Notes: generated by a model from the sequence alone, not told the origin. A stretch of 64,000 bases of DNA from Verrucomicrobiota bacterium (GCA_023432225.1 JAEYUW010000002.1:186001-250000), one strand, 5' to 3'. Numbered from the stretch's first letter, positions 25,530 to 33,743 are shown. Numbers and translations are program-made.

Positions 25530-26743
25530 GGGAGATTGGTTTTCCACTCGACGGGGACGCGCACGATGCCCCAGCGGCGGGCTTCGACGAGCGGGTCGCC
25601 GGCGGGATCGACGATCTCCGGCAACGCATGGCCGTCGGCGCGGTCGCGCTCCGTTTCGCCGTCGAAGAGGAAGCAGTTGAAAAAATACGTCTCGGTCTTG
25701 AGCGCCGCGGCGGCGAAGGATCCTTCGATCACGTGATGCCCGGCGGGCAGCGCGCGCGGCAGGCGGATGAATTCTGAAAACACCGGCTGCTGATCGCCGT
25801 GCATGACGGCCATCGAAACGAGCGGCGCGGCGACGGGGTCGCGCACTTCGAGATGGATTTGGAAACGGATGCGATCGGTGCGGCTTACGCGTTCAATCGG
25901 GGCGCCGTTGGCGTCGACGAATTGCACCGTCGAGATCCTCGCCGACGTGCGGGCACCTTGCGCGCCTGGCGTCTGGGCGAGGCTGGCATGATAACGGTTC
26001 AGCGCCGGACCGACTGGGCCCGCGAAATCGAGCGAGCCGGATTGGAGCACGATCGCGCGCGTGCAGAGCTGGCGGACTTGCTGGAGATTGTGGCTGACGA
26101 AGAGGACGGTGCGCGCGCCGTCCTGCGAAATCGCCCGCATGCGGCCGAGACATTTGCGCTGGAAGCTGACGTCGCCGACGGCGAGCACTTCGTCGACGAT
26201 GAGGATTTCCGGGTCGAGATGCGCGGCGACGGCGAAGGCGAGGCGCACATACATGCCGCTGGAGTAGTGCTTCACCGGCGTGTCGAGGAAGCGCTCGATC
26301 TCGGCGAAGGCGACGATCTCGTCGAACTTCCGCGCGATCTCCGCGCGCGACATGCCGAGGATGGCGCCGTTCAGGAAGATGTTTTCGCGGCCGGTCAGCT
26401 CCGGGTGGAAACCGGTGCCGACTTCGAGGAGCGAGGCGACGCGACCGCGGATGTTGATGCGGCCGGTGGTGGGCTCGGTGATGCGCGAGAGGATTTTCAG
26501 CAACGTGGACTTGCCCGCGCCGTTGCGGCCGATGATGCCGAGCACTTCGCCGCGCTGCACCTCGAACGATACGTCGCGCAACGCCCAGAATTCTTCGTAG
26601 GTCGGTCGCGTGTTCCAGCGGAAGCGCCGCCAGACGCGGCGGGCGCCCTGCATGAGCGAATCGCGCAAGGTGTCCGGGCGGCCTTGGTGGGCGAGCCGGT
26701 AGTGTTTGCCCAGGTTTTGGACCGAGATGATCGGGTCGCTCAT
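25526..26743 (-). CDS. wzt: Polysaccharide ABC exporter, ATP-binding subunit (Wzt-type)
   Basis: The 405-residue protein has a complete nucleotide-binding domain: Walker A GRNGAGKST at 72-80, signature YSSGM near 160, Walker B LIVDE at 181-185, and switch His 218. After about residue 260 follows a domain of roughly 145 residues resembling Wzt C-terminal carbohydrate-binding domains. In characterised systems that domain binds the modified terminus of the finished glycan and so selects it for export. It pairs with the permease gene one base upstream, and both form the head of the operon. Confidence 0.92.
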   Translation of the reverse strand: MSDPIISVQNLGKHYRLAHQGRPDTLRDSLMQGARRVWRRFRWNTRPTYEEFWALRDVSFEVQRGEVLGIIGRNGAGKSTLLKILSRITEPTTGRINIRGRVASLLEVGTGFHPELTGRENIFLNGAILGMSRAEIARKFDEIVAFAEIERFLDTPVKHYSSGMYVRLAFAVAAHLDPEILIVDEVLAVGDVSFQRKCLGRMRAISQDGARTVLFVSHNLQQVRQLCTRAIVLQSGSLDFAGPVGPALNRYHASLAQTPGAQGARTSARISTVQFVDANGAPIERVSRTDRIRFQIHLEVRDPVAAPLVSMAVMHGDQQPVFSEFIRLPRALPAGHHVIEGSFAAAALKTETYFFNCFLFDGETERDRADGHALPEIVDPAGDPLVEARRWGIVRVPVEWKTNLP

Positions 26744-26744
26744 G

Positions 26745-27587
26745 TCAGATGATATCGGCGAAGCCGCGCTCCGTGCGGCGGAAGAACCAGATGCCGCTCC
26801 AGACGAACAGGGCCGTCATGCCGACGGCGATGATTTGCGCGGGCCAGAATAACTCCACGTCGCCTCGCAGCAGGCACCAGCGGAAGCCGTCGATGATGCC
26901 CACGAGCGGATTGAAGGAGTAGAGCAGACGCCAGTTCGGCACGTTGGCGGTGCTGAAGCCGACCGGAGAGAGGAAGACGCCGACTTGAATCAGGAACGGC
27001 AGCACGAAGCGGAAATCCCGGTAGCGCACCGTCAGCGCCGCCAGCCATAGACCCGCGCCCAGCGCGGCGGCGAGGGCGAGCAGGATATACAGCGGCAACG
27101 CAATCACCCGCCAGTCAGGCAGGAGACCATGAAACGCGGCGAGCAGCGCATAGAGCACGACCACGAAAAGAAAATCTACCAGCGCCACCGCGATCGACGA
27201 CAGCGGCACGAGCAGGCGCGGGAAATATACCTTGGAAATCAGGTGCGTGTTGCCGACGAGGCTGGCGCTGGCGGCGGAAAGCGAATTCGCGAACAGCTGC
27301 CAGGGCAGCAGGCCCGCCAGCACGAGCAACGGGTAGGCATTCTCCGGGAGATTGCCGGCGGGCATTTTGGCGAGCCGGCCAAAAACAAAAGTGAACACGA
27401 CGAGCGTGATCGCCGGTTGCACCAAAGCCCACGCGGCGCCCAGCACGGTTTGCTTGTAGCGCACCTTGATGTCGCGCCAGGCGAGGAAGCCGAGCAGCTC
27501 CCGGTAGCGCCAAAGGTCGCGCCAGTAGTGGCGTTCGGCGCGGCCAGCCTCGATCGTCAGTTCGAATTTTTCGGCGGGTGTGGACAT
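26745..27587 (-). CDS. wzm: Polysaccharide ABC exporter, permease subunit (Wzm-type)
   Basis: The 280-residue ABC-2 permease has a cytoplasmic N-terminus with ELLGFLAWRDIKVRYKQTVLG, the Wzm/TagG-type entry motif, then about six hydrophobic segments. With the ATPase below it moves the lipid-linked glycan across the inner membrane. ATG at 27587 is the first gene of the operon. One base separates its stop from the ATPase start. No Wzx or Wzy is seen in the window, so export is probably ABC-dependent. Confidence 0.92.
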   Translation of the reverse strand: MSTPAEKFELTIEAGRAERHYWRDLWRYRELLGFLAWRDIKVRYKQTVLGAAWALVQPAITLVVFTFVFGRLAKMPAGNLPENAYPLLVLAGLLPWQLFANSLSAASASLVGNTHLISKVYFPRLLVPLSSIAVALVDFLFVVVLYALLAAFHGLLPDWRVIALPLYILLALAAALGAGLWLAALTVRYRDFRFVLPFLIQVGVFLSPVGFSTANVPNWRLLYSFNPLVGIIDGFRWCLLRGDVELFWPAQIIAVGMTALFVWSGIWFFRRTERGFADII

Positions 27588-27804
27588 CCAGAAAGCGCGG
27601 CTTGGGTCGACGGTGTGTGGCGGAGAAGTTACCGGGTGGGTCGTAGGATGAACACCCTAAGCAAGGCTTCGCCGCGTCACGTCCTTACGGAGGCGGCGGA
27701 AAACAGGGGCATGGAATCCGACGGCCAAGCGGCCGGCCATTGGCAGGCCGCTGGAATGCAACGCGTTTTGGAACGTCGAGGCAACACACTTTTCACGCAA
27801 AGCC
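27588..27804. other. Intergenic region before the polysaccharide operon
   Basis: This 217-base gap separates the first operon gene (wzm) from the DJ-1 gene, whose stop is at 27805. It must carry the operon promoter, reading leftward. I see no confident -35/-10 pair, and nothing else that I can name. The stretch around 27640-27720 contains short imperfect inverted repeats. Confidence 0.4.
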
Positions 27805-28344
27805 TTAGAAACAAATGGCTTTGCTTATTTCATTGGCTTTTTCGTGGCCGCTCAACAACGCCACGAGATGCAGGCCGAAATCGATCGCGGTGCCCGCTCC
27901 ACGTGAGGTGGTGATGCGCCCGTCGGTCACAACCCGCTCATCCGCAAGTAAGCCCGGGAGTTCTCCGGATACGGAAAAGTGGGCAGTGAAGCGTCGGCCG
28001 GTCAGAAGGCCGCAATCGTGCAGGACGGTGGGGGCAGCGCAAATGGCGGCGAGCCAGCGGTCGGCTTGGGCGTGGCGGAGGACGATCTCCCGGACGCGCG
28101 CGTCGGCGCGCAGGTGCTTTACGCCGGCGCCGCCGGGAAGAAAGAGGAGATCAAACAGGCGGTCGCCGACCGCGCTGAGTGCGGCATCGCCATGCGCGGT
28201 GATGCCGCTGCGGCCGGTGGCGTGGCGATTGTCATTGAGCGTGGCGACCGTGACCTCGACCTCCGCACGGCGGAGCAGGTCGACCGGCGCGAACGCTTCG
28301 ATCTCTTCAAAACCGTCAGCGAGTAGCGTGAGCACGGTGGGCAT
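27805..28344 (-). CDS. DJ-1/PfpI-superfamily protein (YajL/ThiJ-like)
   Basis: The 179-residue protein starts MPTVLTLLADGFEEIEA, with the conserved Glu at residue 13 or 14. The nucleophilic-elbow Cys is at 102 in WLAAICAAPTVLHDCGLL, as in YajL/DJ-1. The length fits single-domain members. It may act in redox defence or glyoxal/protein deglycation, as proposed for this family. The start at 28344 is preferred over GTG at 28362 because of the typical DJ-1 N-terminus. It is divergent from the epimerase at 28489. Confidence 0.9.
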   Translation of the reverse strand: MPTVLTLLADGFEEIEAFAPVDLLRRAEVEVTVATLNDNRHATGRSGITAHGDAALSAVGDRLFDLLFLPGGAGVKHLRADARVREIVLRHAQADRWLAAICAAPTVLHDCGLLTGRRFTAHFSVSGELPGLLADERVVTDGRITTSRGAGTAIDFGLHLVALLSGHEKANEISKAICF

Positions 28345-28353
28345 GGGGTGAAA

Positions 28354-28484
28354 GGTAACCACTAATCATCACTGATGAACACTAATCTGCCGGACGAAGG
28401 GATCGGAAGGACCCACCGCGCGCCCGGGGCGAGCCGCCCGCAGTTTTCCCTCCATTAGTGGGGATCAGTGTGCATTAGTGGTTC
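28354..28484. repeat. Imperfect inverted repeat between divergent genes
   Basis: Arms at about 28354-28390 and 28451-28484 share the words ACCACTAAT and CACTGAT and are reverse complements with some mismatches. The arm is made of three short units of the form CACTAATC/CACTGATG. The element fills the gap between the DJ-1 and epimerase starts, so it contains or flanks their promoters. Confidence 0.75.
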
Positions 28485-28488
28485 TTCG

Positions 28489-29391
28489 ATGGAATCTCTG
28501 AGCGGACAGCGTCTGGTCATTTTTGGCTGCGGCTACGTTGGCAGTGCATTGGCGGAGGCGGCGCTCGCGCAAGGCGCGCGGGTCACGGCGCTCACGCGTA
28601 ATCCTGAAAAAGCGGCGGAGCTGCGCGCGCGGGGAGTAGAAATCATCGTGGCGGACCTGGCGTCGGCTGACTGGCACGGCGCGCTCGCAGGTGGAGCGGA
28701 GTTCGTCGCGAACACCGTCAGCGCGGCGGCGTCCACGCCGGAGGGCTATCGCGCGTCGTATGTAGCCGGCACGGAGTCGATCCTCGCGTGGGCGCGACGG
28801 GCGCCCATCGGCACGCTGGTTTACACGAGCAGCACGGGCGTTTATCCGCAGGGCGGGGGAGCGCGCGTGGATGAGGAGGCGTCGACCGCGGGCGCTTCGG
28901 TGACGGGACGCGTGCTGGTCGAAGCAGAGAATTCGTTGCGCAATTCGAACCCGGCAGTGATCGGGCGCTGGTTCGTGCTGCGGTCCGCCGGCATTTACGG
29001 GCCGGGGCGGCATTACCTGTTGAACGCGCTGCGGGCGGGGCAGACGCGCTTCGCGGGTGAGCCGGCGTTTCGGATGAACCTCGTGCACCGCGACGATATC
29101 GTCGCGGCGATGCTCGCGTGCTTCGCGGCGCCGACGGCGGTCGCGAACGAGGTTTTCAATCTGAGTGACGGCGCACCGGCGACGCGCGGCGAGTTGGTGG
29201 GCTGGCTCGCGGAGAAACTCGGACTGCCGCCGCCGGTATTCGACGGCGCGGTGCCGAGCGCCCGCAAGGGCGGCGAACCCACGCCGGATCGCGTGATCGT
29301 GGCAGAAAAAATCCGCCGCACGCTGGGCTGGAGCCCGGCGTTTCCGGATTTTCGCGCCGGCTACGCGTCGCTGTTGCAGCAAAAACTCTAG
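28489..29391 (+). CDS. NAD(P)-dependent SDR-family epimerase/reductase (YeeZ-like)
   Basis: The 300-residue protein has the nucleotide-binding GCGYVG at 13-18, the ALTRNPEKA region after strand 2, and a catalytic-region stretch VYTSSTGVYPQGGG. This matches atypical extended SDR proteins such as YeeZ, which are often annotated as sugar nucleotide epimerases but with unknown substrate. A substrate-specific role cannot be read from the sequence. ATG at 28489 is chosen from the conserved N-terminus; an earlier in-frame start lies within the repeat. Confidence 0.85.
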   Translation: MESLSGQRLVIFGCGYVGSALAEAALAQGARVTALTRNPEKAAELRARGVEIIVADLASADWHGALAGGAEFVANTVSAAASTPEGYRASYVAGTESILAWARRAPIGTLVYTSSTGVYPQGGGARVDEEASTAGASVTGRVLVEAENSLRNSNPAVIGRWFVLRSAGIYGPGRHYLLNALRAGQTRFAGEPAFRMNLVHRDDIVAAMLACFAAPTAVANEVFNLSDGAPATRGELVGWLAEKLGLPPPVFDGAVPSARKGGEPTPDRVIVAEKIRRTLGWSPAFPDFRAGYASLLQQKL

Positions 29392-29454
29392 CCTTGCCTC
29401 GCTGCGGAGCGCGCGGCGCAATTTCCGCTTTCTCACTTTCAACCCGCAATCACC

Positions 29455-29763
29455 ATGGCCGGCGTAGGCAAACTTCTCAAACAAGCGCAGAAAATGCAGC
29501 GGCAGATCGAGGAAATGCAAAAAGCCCTCGAAGTCCGCGAACTCGACATCTCCTCCGGCGGCGGCGCCGTGCAGGTGAAAATCAGCGGCGCGGGCAAATT
29601 CCTCGCGCTGAAACTCGACCCCGAGTTCCTCAAGGAGGACGCGAAGCTCATCGAGGAGACGATCCTCAACGCTGTGCAGGAAGCAGCGACGAAAGCGAAG
29701 GAGCTGAACGATTCCGAGATGCAGCGCATCTCCTCGGCATTCCAGATGCCGGGAATGTTCTGA
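29455..29763 (+). CDS. ybaB: YbaB/EbfC-family nucleoid-associated protein
   Basis: The 102-residue protein starts MAGVGKLLKQAQKMQRQIEEMQ, the family N-terminus of a long amphipathic helix, and ends with SEMQRISSAFQMPGMF, matching the family tail. It is a small DNA-binding dimer, usually near recR, as here. The intergenic space to recR is filled by repeat element B, which begins at the last base of its stop codon. Confidence 0.95.
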   Translation: MAGVGKLLKQAQKMQRQIEEMQKALEVRELDISSGGGAVQVKISGAGKFLALKLDPEFLKEDAKLIEETILNAVQEAATKAKELNDSEMQRISSAFQMPGMF

Positions 29764-29858
29764 TTGCGGATTTCGGAATGCGGATTGCGGAATAGTTTTC
29801 GCACTGCGTTCTGCCAATCCGCACTCCGCAATCGCCACGCAATCGCCAATCCGCAATT
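29763..29858. repeat. Inverted repeat element, family B, copy 1
   Basis: Left arm 29763-29792 is built of GCGGATT/GCGGAAT units. The right arm, about 29814-29856, contains the complementary CAATCCGC units. It starts on the last base of the ybaB stop and ends two bases before the recR GTG. A second copy is at 48814-48946. It would form a hairpin in the ybaB-recR transcript. Confidence 0.85.
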
Positions 29859-29860
29859 CT

Positions 29861-30457
29861 GTGACTCCCGCGCTCGAGCACTTGCAGAAACAGCTCAAGG
29901 GGTTGCCGGGCGTCGGTTACCGGTCGGCGGAGCGCATCGCGCTCCACCTGCTGGTCGAAAAGCCGCAGAAACTGCCGGAGCTGGTGAACGCGTTGCAGGC
30001 CGCGGCCAAGTCCGTGCGACGTTGCACGAAATGCGGCAACCTCGCCGAAGAGGAGCTGTGCCCGATTTGCGCCGATGAGCGGCGCGCGACCGGTCAGGTG
30101 TGCGTCGTCGAAAACGTTCCCGACCTCGCCGCGATCGAGCGTTCGAGCGCCTACCGCGGGCGTTACCATGTGCTGCACGGCAAACTCTCGCCGATTCGCG
30201 GCGTCGCCCCGGAAGATCTGAATCTCGCGTCGTTGATCGCGCGGCTCACGTCGGGCGAGATCACCGAGCTGATCCTCGCGCTGTCTAACGACGTCGAAGG
30301 CGAGGCGACGTGCCATTACCTCACCGAGCGTCTGCCGAGCGGCGGCACCGTGAAAGTCACGCGCATCGGCTTTGGCCTGCCGAGTGGCGGCGGCGTGCTC
30401 TACGCCGACCCCGTTACCCTGAAAAGCGCGCTCGAAGGCCGGCGCGACTATTCGTGA
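29861..30457 (+). CDS. recR: Recombination protein RecR
   Basis: The 198-residue protein has an N-terminal helix-hairpin-helix (LKGLPGVGYRSAERIALHLL), a zinc finger with Cys at 55, 58, 67 and 70, and a Toprim domain (CVVENVPDLAAIE, LILALSNDVEGEATCHYL). RecR binds gapped DNA with RecO/RecF and helps load RecA. It starts at GTG 29861, two bases from repeat B. No clear Shine-Dalgarno is seen; tRNA-Gly follows. Confidence 0.97.
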   Translation: MTPALEHLQKQLKGLPGVGYRSAERIALHLLVEKPQKLPELVNALQAAAKSVRRCTKCGNLAEEELCPICADERRATGQVCVVENVPDLAAIERSSAYRGRYHVLHGKLSPIRGVAPEDLNLASLIARLTSGEITELILALSNDVEGEATCHYLTERLPSGGTVKVTRIGFGLPSGGGVLYADPVTLKSALEGRRDYS

Positions 30458-30503
30458 CTTGCCCGTGACGCGCGCGCCACTATGGCTTCAGGACCGTTCT
30501 TTC

Positions 30504-30578
30504 GCGGGTATAGTATATCGGCTATTATGCGGCTTTCCCAAAGCTGAGAGGAGGGTTCGACTCCCTCTACCCGCACCA
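30504..30578 (+). tRNA. tRNA-Gly (anticodon CCC)
   Basis: A cloverleaf can be drawn: acceptor GCGGGTA/TACCCGC, anticodon stem CGGCT/AGCTG with loop TTCCCAA (anticodon CCC), T stem GAGGG/CCCTC, discriminator A575, and encoded CCA (576-578). It lies 46 bases after recR on the same strand. Confidence 0.96.
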
Positions 30579-30634
30579 TTTTTCTTTCCGAGGCGGAAAG
30601 AAAAATGCCCGCCGTAGCCTTGGCGAAGGCGGGC
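30579..30634. repeat. Two hairpin palindromes after tRNA-Gly
   Basis: First hairpin 30579-30605: arms TTTTTCTTTCC and GGAAAGAAAAA, 5-base loop. Second, 30607-30634: GCCCGCC and GGCGGGC with a 14-base loop. The first directly follows the tRNA CCA and may act as a terminator, but its T-run lies before the stem for plus-strand reading, so it is not a standard terminator. Confidence 0.7.
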
Positions 30635-30749
30635 CAACTCATCGCCTCCCTCGAAGCAGTGAATATCGGCCGTCCTTACCCCGTCTCACGGACATGAGTT
30701 TCACGCTTCAGGCAGATCACGCACACCCCCCAACAACTCAGTCACCTCA

Positions 30750-30938
30750 ATGAGAACCATTCGTCTCTGCGCCATCATCGCTCTCGGCTTGGCGCTCGGC
30801 TACCTCGTCAGTGAAGCCGCGCAGCGTGCGCGCTGCTGCGAGAAAGCCGCGAAAGAAGGCCGCTCCTGCGATCACTCGTGCTGCATCGAAGCCGCGAAGC
30901 AGGGCAAGAACTGCACCAAGTGCGGCGGCAAGAACTGA
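30750..30938 (+). CDS. Small Cys-rich exported protein
   Basis: The 62-residue product has a short hydrophobic N-terminal segment (ALGLALGYLVSEA) and a mature part with nine Cys. Two similar units follow each other: CCEKAAKEGRSCDHSC and CCIEAAKQGKNCTKC. The cysteines suggest binding of metal or disulfides in the envelope. I know of no named family. A strong terminator follows at 30980. The ATG at 30750 has no obvious Shine-Dalgarno. The size and Cys duplication argue for a real gene despite shortness. Confidence 0.75.
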   Translation: MRTIRLCAIIALGLALGYLVSEAAQRARCCEKAAKEGRSCDHSCCIEAAKQGKNCTKCGGKN

Positions 30939-30979
30939 GCCGCGTTGCCGGCGTATTCGGCCAGCATTCCTTTTCAACG

Positions 30980-31006
30980 AGCCGCGTGGGATCACGCGGC
31001 TTTTTC
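30980..31006 (+). terminator. Rho-independent terminator of the Cys-rich gene
   Basis: Stem AGCCGCGTG/CACGCGGCT (9 pairs) with a GGAT loop, followed by TTTTTC. It lies 41 bases after the stop at 30938. Confidence 0.9.
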
Positions 31007-31426
31007 TTTGGCAGATTTTGGCATCGTCGCAGCCCACGCAAGGAGGCGGACGCAGGTGGCGCGTAGGTCGCGTCAGGGGGCGCGCGGACGCGGAGGCAGG
31101 CGAGCTTGCGCGAGTGGGCAACCTCCACGGGAGAAACACCGGCGTGCGGCCCGGAGTCGGGGCATTCTTGCCGCTGGCGCGAGGGTCAGTATCGCTCCCG
31201 TCCCGACAGGTCCCGTGCAGGTAAAGTCACGTAATACGTGACTTTGCCGCTCGGCGCCGAGGTGGCGAACGACGGCGCTGCTTTGCTGACGGGGCGAGAA
31301 TGGCGCGCGAGCGCGCAACCTGCCGCGCTAACGGAAGTATTTTCAGCCTTACGCCGCGGCTGCTGCGCGCGTTATCCCCAGCGCGTTCGACGGACGTCCT
31401 GGAAGGTCGCAGCGTCGGGCGTCGGC
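31007..31426. other. Intergenic region between Cys-rich gene and dxs
   Basis: This 420-base gap lies between convergent genes. It has no credible protein. Its main feature is the 23-base dyad at 31223-31245, described separately. The remainder is GC-rich with many short ORF shadows. Confidence 0.6.
31223..31245. repeat. 23-base dyad, family P, copy 1
   Basis: Arms AAAGTCAC and GTGACTTT flank a 7-base core GTAATAC. Read on the minus strand the core is GTATTAC. Its sequence and geometry match two dyads at 60082 and 60255. It lies between convergent genes. Confidence 0.9.
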
Positions 31427-33346
31427 TCAGATCTCCGCTTCGACCTGCGCGGCGCCGAGGCGCTTGTAGCGTTCCTTGATGCGGCGGACGATGTCGTCGG
31501 TGCTCAGGCCGTAGTTGGTGCGGAGGATTTCCACGCTGCTGCCGTGCTCGACAAATTTGTCCGGCCAGCCGATGCGCTCCACCGCGGGATGGCAGTCGCC
31601 TTCCTGCAATGCTTCGAGCACCGCGCTGCCGAAACCGCCGGCGACGACGTTGTCCTCCAGCGTCACGATCAGCGGAATGCATGCGGCCTGCGAGAGGAGC
31701 AATGTGCGATCGAGCGGCTTCACGAAGCGCGCGTTCACGACGCCGACCGAGAGACCTTCTTCGGCGGCGATGCGGTCGGCGACCTTGAGCGCCTCCTGCA
31801 CCATCGGACCGAGCGCCCAGATCATCACGTTCGAGCCCTCGCGCAAAACTTCGGCGTGACCGATCGGCATGACTGCGGGCTGCGCCTTGATCTTCACGCC
31901 GGTGCCGGCGCCGCGCGGGTAGCGGATGAAGGCGGGCGAGGGGAGCTGCAACGAGGTGTGCAGCATGTCGGTCAGTTCGTCCTCGTCCTTTGGTTGCATC
32001 ACGACAGCGTTGGGCACGCAGCGGAGATACGAGATGTCGAAGAGGCCGTGGTGCGTCGGGCCGTCGTTGGGCGAGAGGCCGGCGCGGTCCATGCAGAACG
32101 TCACCGGCAGGTTCTGCAGGCATACGTCGTGGATCACCATGTCGTAGGCGCGTTGCAGGAACGTCGAATAAATCGCGCAGACGGGGCGGAAACCCTTCGT
32201 GGCGAGGCCGGCCGCGAAGAGCACGGCGTGTTCCTCGGCGATGCCGACGTCGAAAAATTGTCCGGGCACTTCCTTGCTGAGTTGCGTCAGGCCGGTGCCG
32301 CTGGGCATCGCGCCGGTGATGCCGAGGACCTTCGGATTCTGCTGGGCGAACTTGGTCAGCGCCGCGCCGAAGACGTCCTGGTAATTCGGCGGCGTGTTGG
32401 CCGCGCTCTTCACGCTCTCACCGGTGGCGGGATCGAACGGGCTCGCACCGTGGAATTTTTCCGGGTGCGCGATGGCCGCTTCGAGGCCTTTGCCCTTTTT
32501 GGTGAGCACGTGCACCAGCACGGGACCGTCGCAGTTTTTTGCGAAATCGAGGTTCTTCACCAACTCGTCGATGTTGTGGCCATCGACCGGGCCGACGTAG
32601 CGCAGGCCGAATTTCTCGAAGAGCGACGAGTTGACGAAGAAGTCCTTCGTCTCGCGCTTCCACTTCAGGTAGAACTGATTCATCTCGCTGCCGCGCGGCA
32701 GGCCGAGGAAGAATTTTTCCACGTCGTGGTGGAGCTTGTTGTAAGTCGGGTTCGTCGAGAGGCGGTTGAGGTATTTCGCGATGGCGCCGACGTTTTTGGC
32801 GATCGACCACTCGTTGTCGTTGAGGATGACGATCAGGCGCTTCGTCGAGCTGACGACGTTGTTGAGGGCTTCCATTGTCACGCCGCACGTGAACGCCGCG
32901 TCGCCGCACAGCGCGACCACGTGCTCGCCGCTGCCGCGCAGGTCGCGCGCCGTCGCCATGCCGAGAGCGGCGGAGAGGGCGGTGCCGGCGTGGCCGGCGC
33001 CGAAGGCGTCGTGCGGGCTTTCGCGGCGGTAGAGGAAGCCGGAGGCGCCGTCGGTCTTGCGCAGTTTCTTGAAGAAATCGCCGCCGCGGCCGGTGAGGAG
33101 CTTGTGCACGTAGCCCTGGTGCGCGACGTCGAAGACAAACTGGTCTTCCGGCGTGTTGAAGACGCGATGCAGCGCGATCGTGAGCTCGACGACGCCGAGG
33201 TTGGGGCCGACGTGGCCGCCGTTCGAGGCGGTGACGGCGATGATGTCGTCGCGGATTTCCTGCGCGAGCTGCGGGAGCTGGGTGGGCGCGAGGGCCTTGA
33301 CGTCGGCGGGACCGGCAATGCGGTCGAGGATGCGGGGAGCGCTCAT
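31427..33346 (-). CDS. dxs: 1-deoxy-D-xylulose-5-phosphate synthase
   Basis: The 639-residue protein has the thiamine diphosphate signature as GDAA at 148-151 and NDN at 176-178, His 45 and His 76 in the active-site region, the transketolase central domain with VGIAEEHAVLFAAGL (Glu 371/372), and a C-terminal domain. It condenses pyruvate and glyceraldehyde 3-phosphate in the MEP isoprenoid pathway. The Gly to Ala in the GDG motif is notable. It lies 28 bases after xseB, a pairing common in bacteria. It starts at ATG 33346. Confidence 0.96.
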   Translation of the reverse strand: MSAPRILDRIAGPADVKALAPTQLPQLAQEIRDDIIAVTASNGGHVGPNLGVVELTIALHRVFNTPEDQFVFDVAHQGYVHKLLTGRGGDFFKKLRKTDGASGFLYRRESPHDAFGAGHAGTALSAALGMATARDLRGSGEHVVALCGDAAFTCGVTMEALNNVVSSTKRLIVILNDNEWSIAKNVGAIAKYLNRLSTNPTYNKLHHDVEKFFLGLPRGSEMNQFYLKWKRETKDFFVNSSLFEKFGLRYVGPVDGHNIDELVKNLDFAKNCDGPVLVHVLTKKGKGLEAAIAHPEKFHGASPFDPATGESVKSAANTPPNYQDVFGAALTKFAQQNPKVLGITGAMPSGTGLTQLSKEVPGQFFDVGIAEEHAVLFAAGLATKGFRPVCAIYSTFLQRAYDMVIHDVCLQNLPVTFCMDRAGLSPNDGPTHHGLFDISYLRCVPNAVVMQPKDEDELTDMLHTSLQLPSPAFIRYPRGAGTGVKIKAQPAVMPIGHAEVLREGSNVMIWALGPMVQEALKVADRIAAEEGLSVGVVNARFVKPLDRTLLLSQAACIPLIVTLEDNVVAGGFGSAVLEALQEGDCHPAVERIGWPDKFVEHGSSVEILRTNYGLSTDDIVRRIKERYKRLGAAQVEAEI

Positions 33347-33374
33347 TAAGAGAGTGGCGTGGACGCGGCGCGAG

Positions 33375-33623
33375 TTACTCGCTGCGCGCGGGCTCGAACG
33401 ACTCGAACTCGGCAGTGCCGTCCTTCTGTTTCTTCAGCTTTTCGATTTTGAGTTCGGCGTCCTTCAAGCGGGCTTCGCACACTTTCAGGAGCTTCGTGCC
33501 TTCCTCGTATTTGGCCAACAAGTCCGCCAGTGGCACGTCGCCCTGTTCCATCGCATCGACGATGGCTTCGAGGCGGGCGAGAGCCGTTTCAAAGCTGGGT
33601 TTGGCGTTCTTGTCAGATTCCAC
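33375..33623 (-). CDS. xseB: Exodeoxyribonuclease VII small subunit
   Basis: An 82-residue protein with SFETALARLEAIVDAMEQGDVPLADLLAKYEEGTKLLK, the family core. In E. coli XseB the same SFE begins near residue 10, which the GTG at 33623 would reproduce. A TTG at 33659 is an alternative adding twelve residues. It forms Exo VII with XseA, which cuts single-stranded DNA. The large-subunit gene is not in the window. It precedes dxs in the same operon. Confidence 0.9.
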   Translation of the reverse strand: MESDKNAKPSFETALARLEAIVDAMEQGDVPLADLLAKYEEGTKLLKVCEARLKDAELKIEKLKKQKDGTAEFESFEPARSE

Positions 33624-33743
33624 GGGAGCTGACTGTGCGTCGGGCAGGGGGCTTTTCAATCAATCTTTGATCGCCCGGGACAACCGCAGGGCGGAGCGGG
33701 TTCGGGCTGGCGCGGCTCTCGAAACCTGTTCTGCATTCTGCGC

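Noticed and set aside
31238..33349. 703-codon open frame on the plus strand opposite dxs
   Set aside because: It is antisense to a strong dxs gene and composed of low-complexity GC-rich codons.
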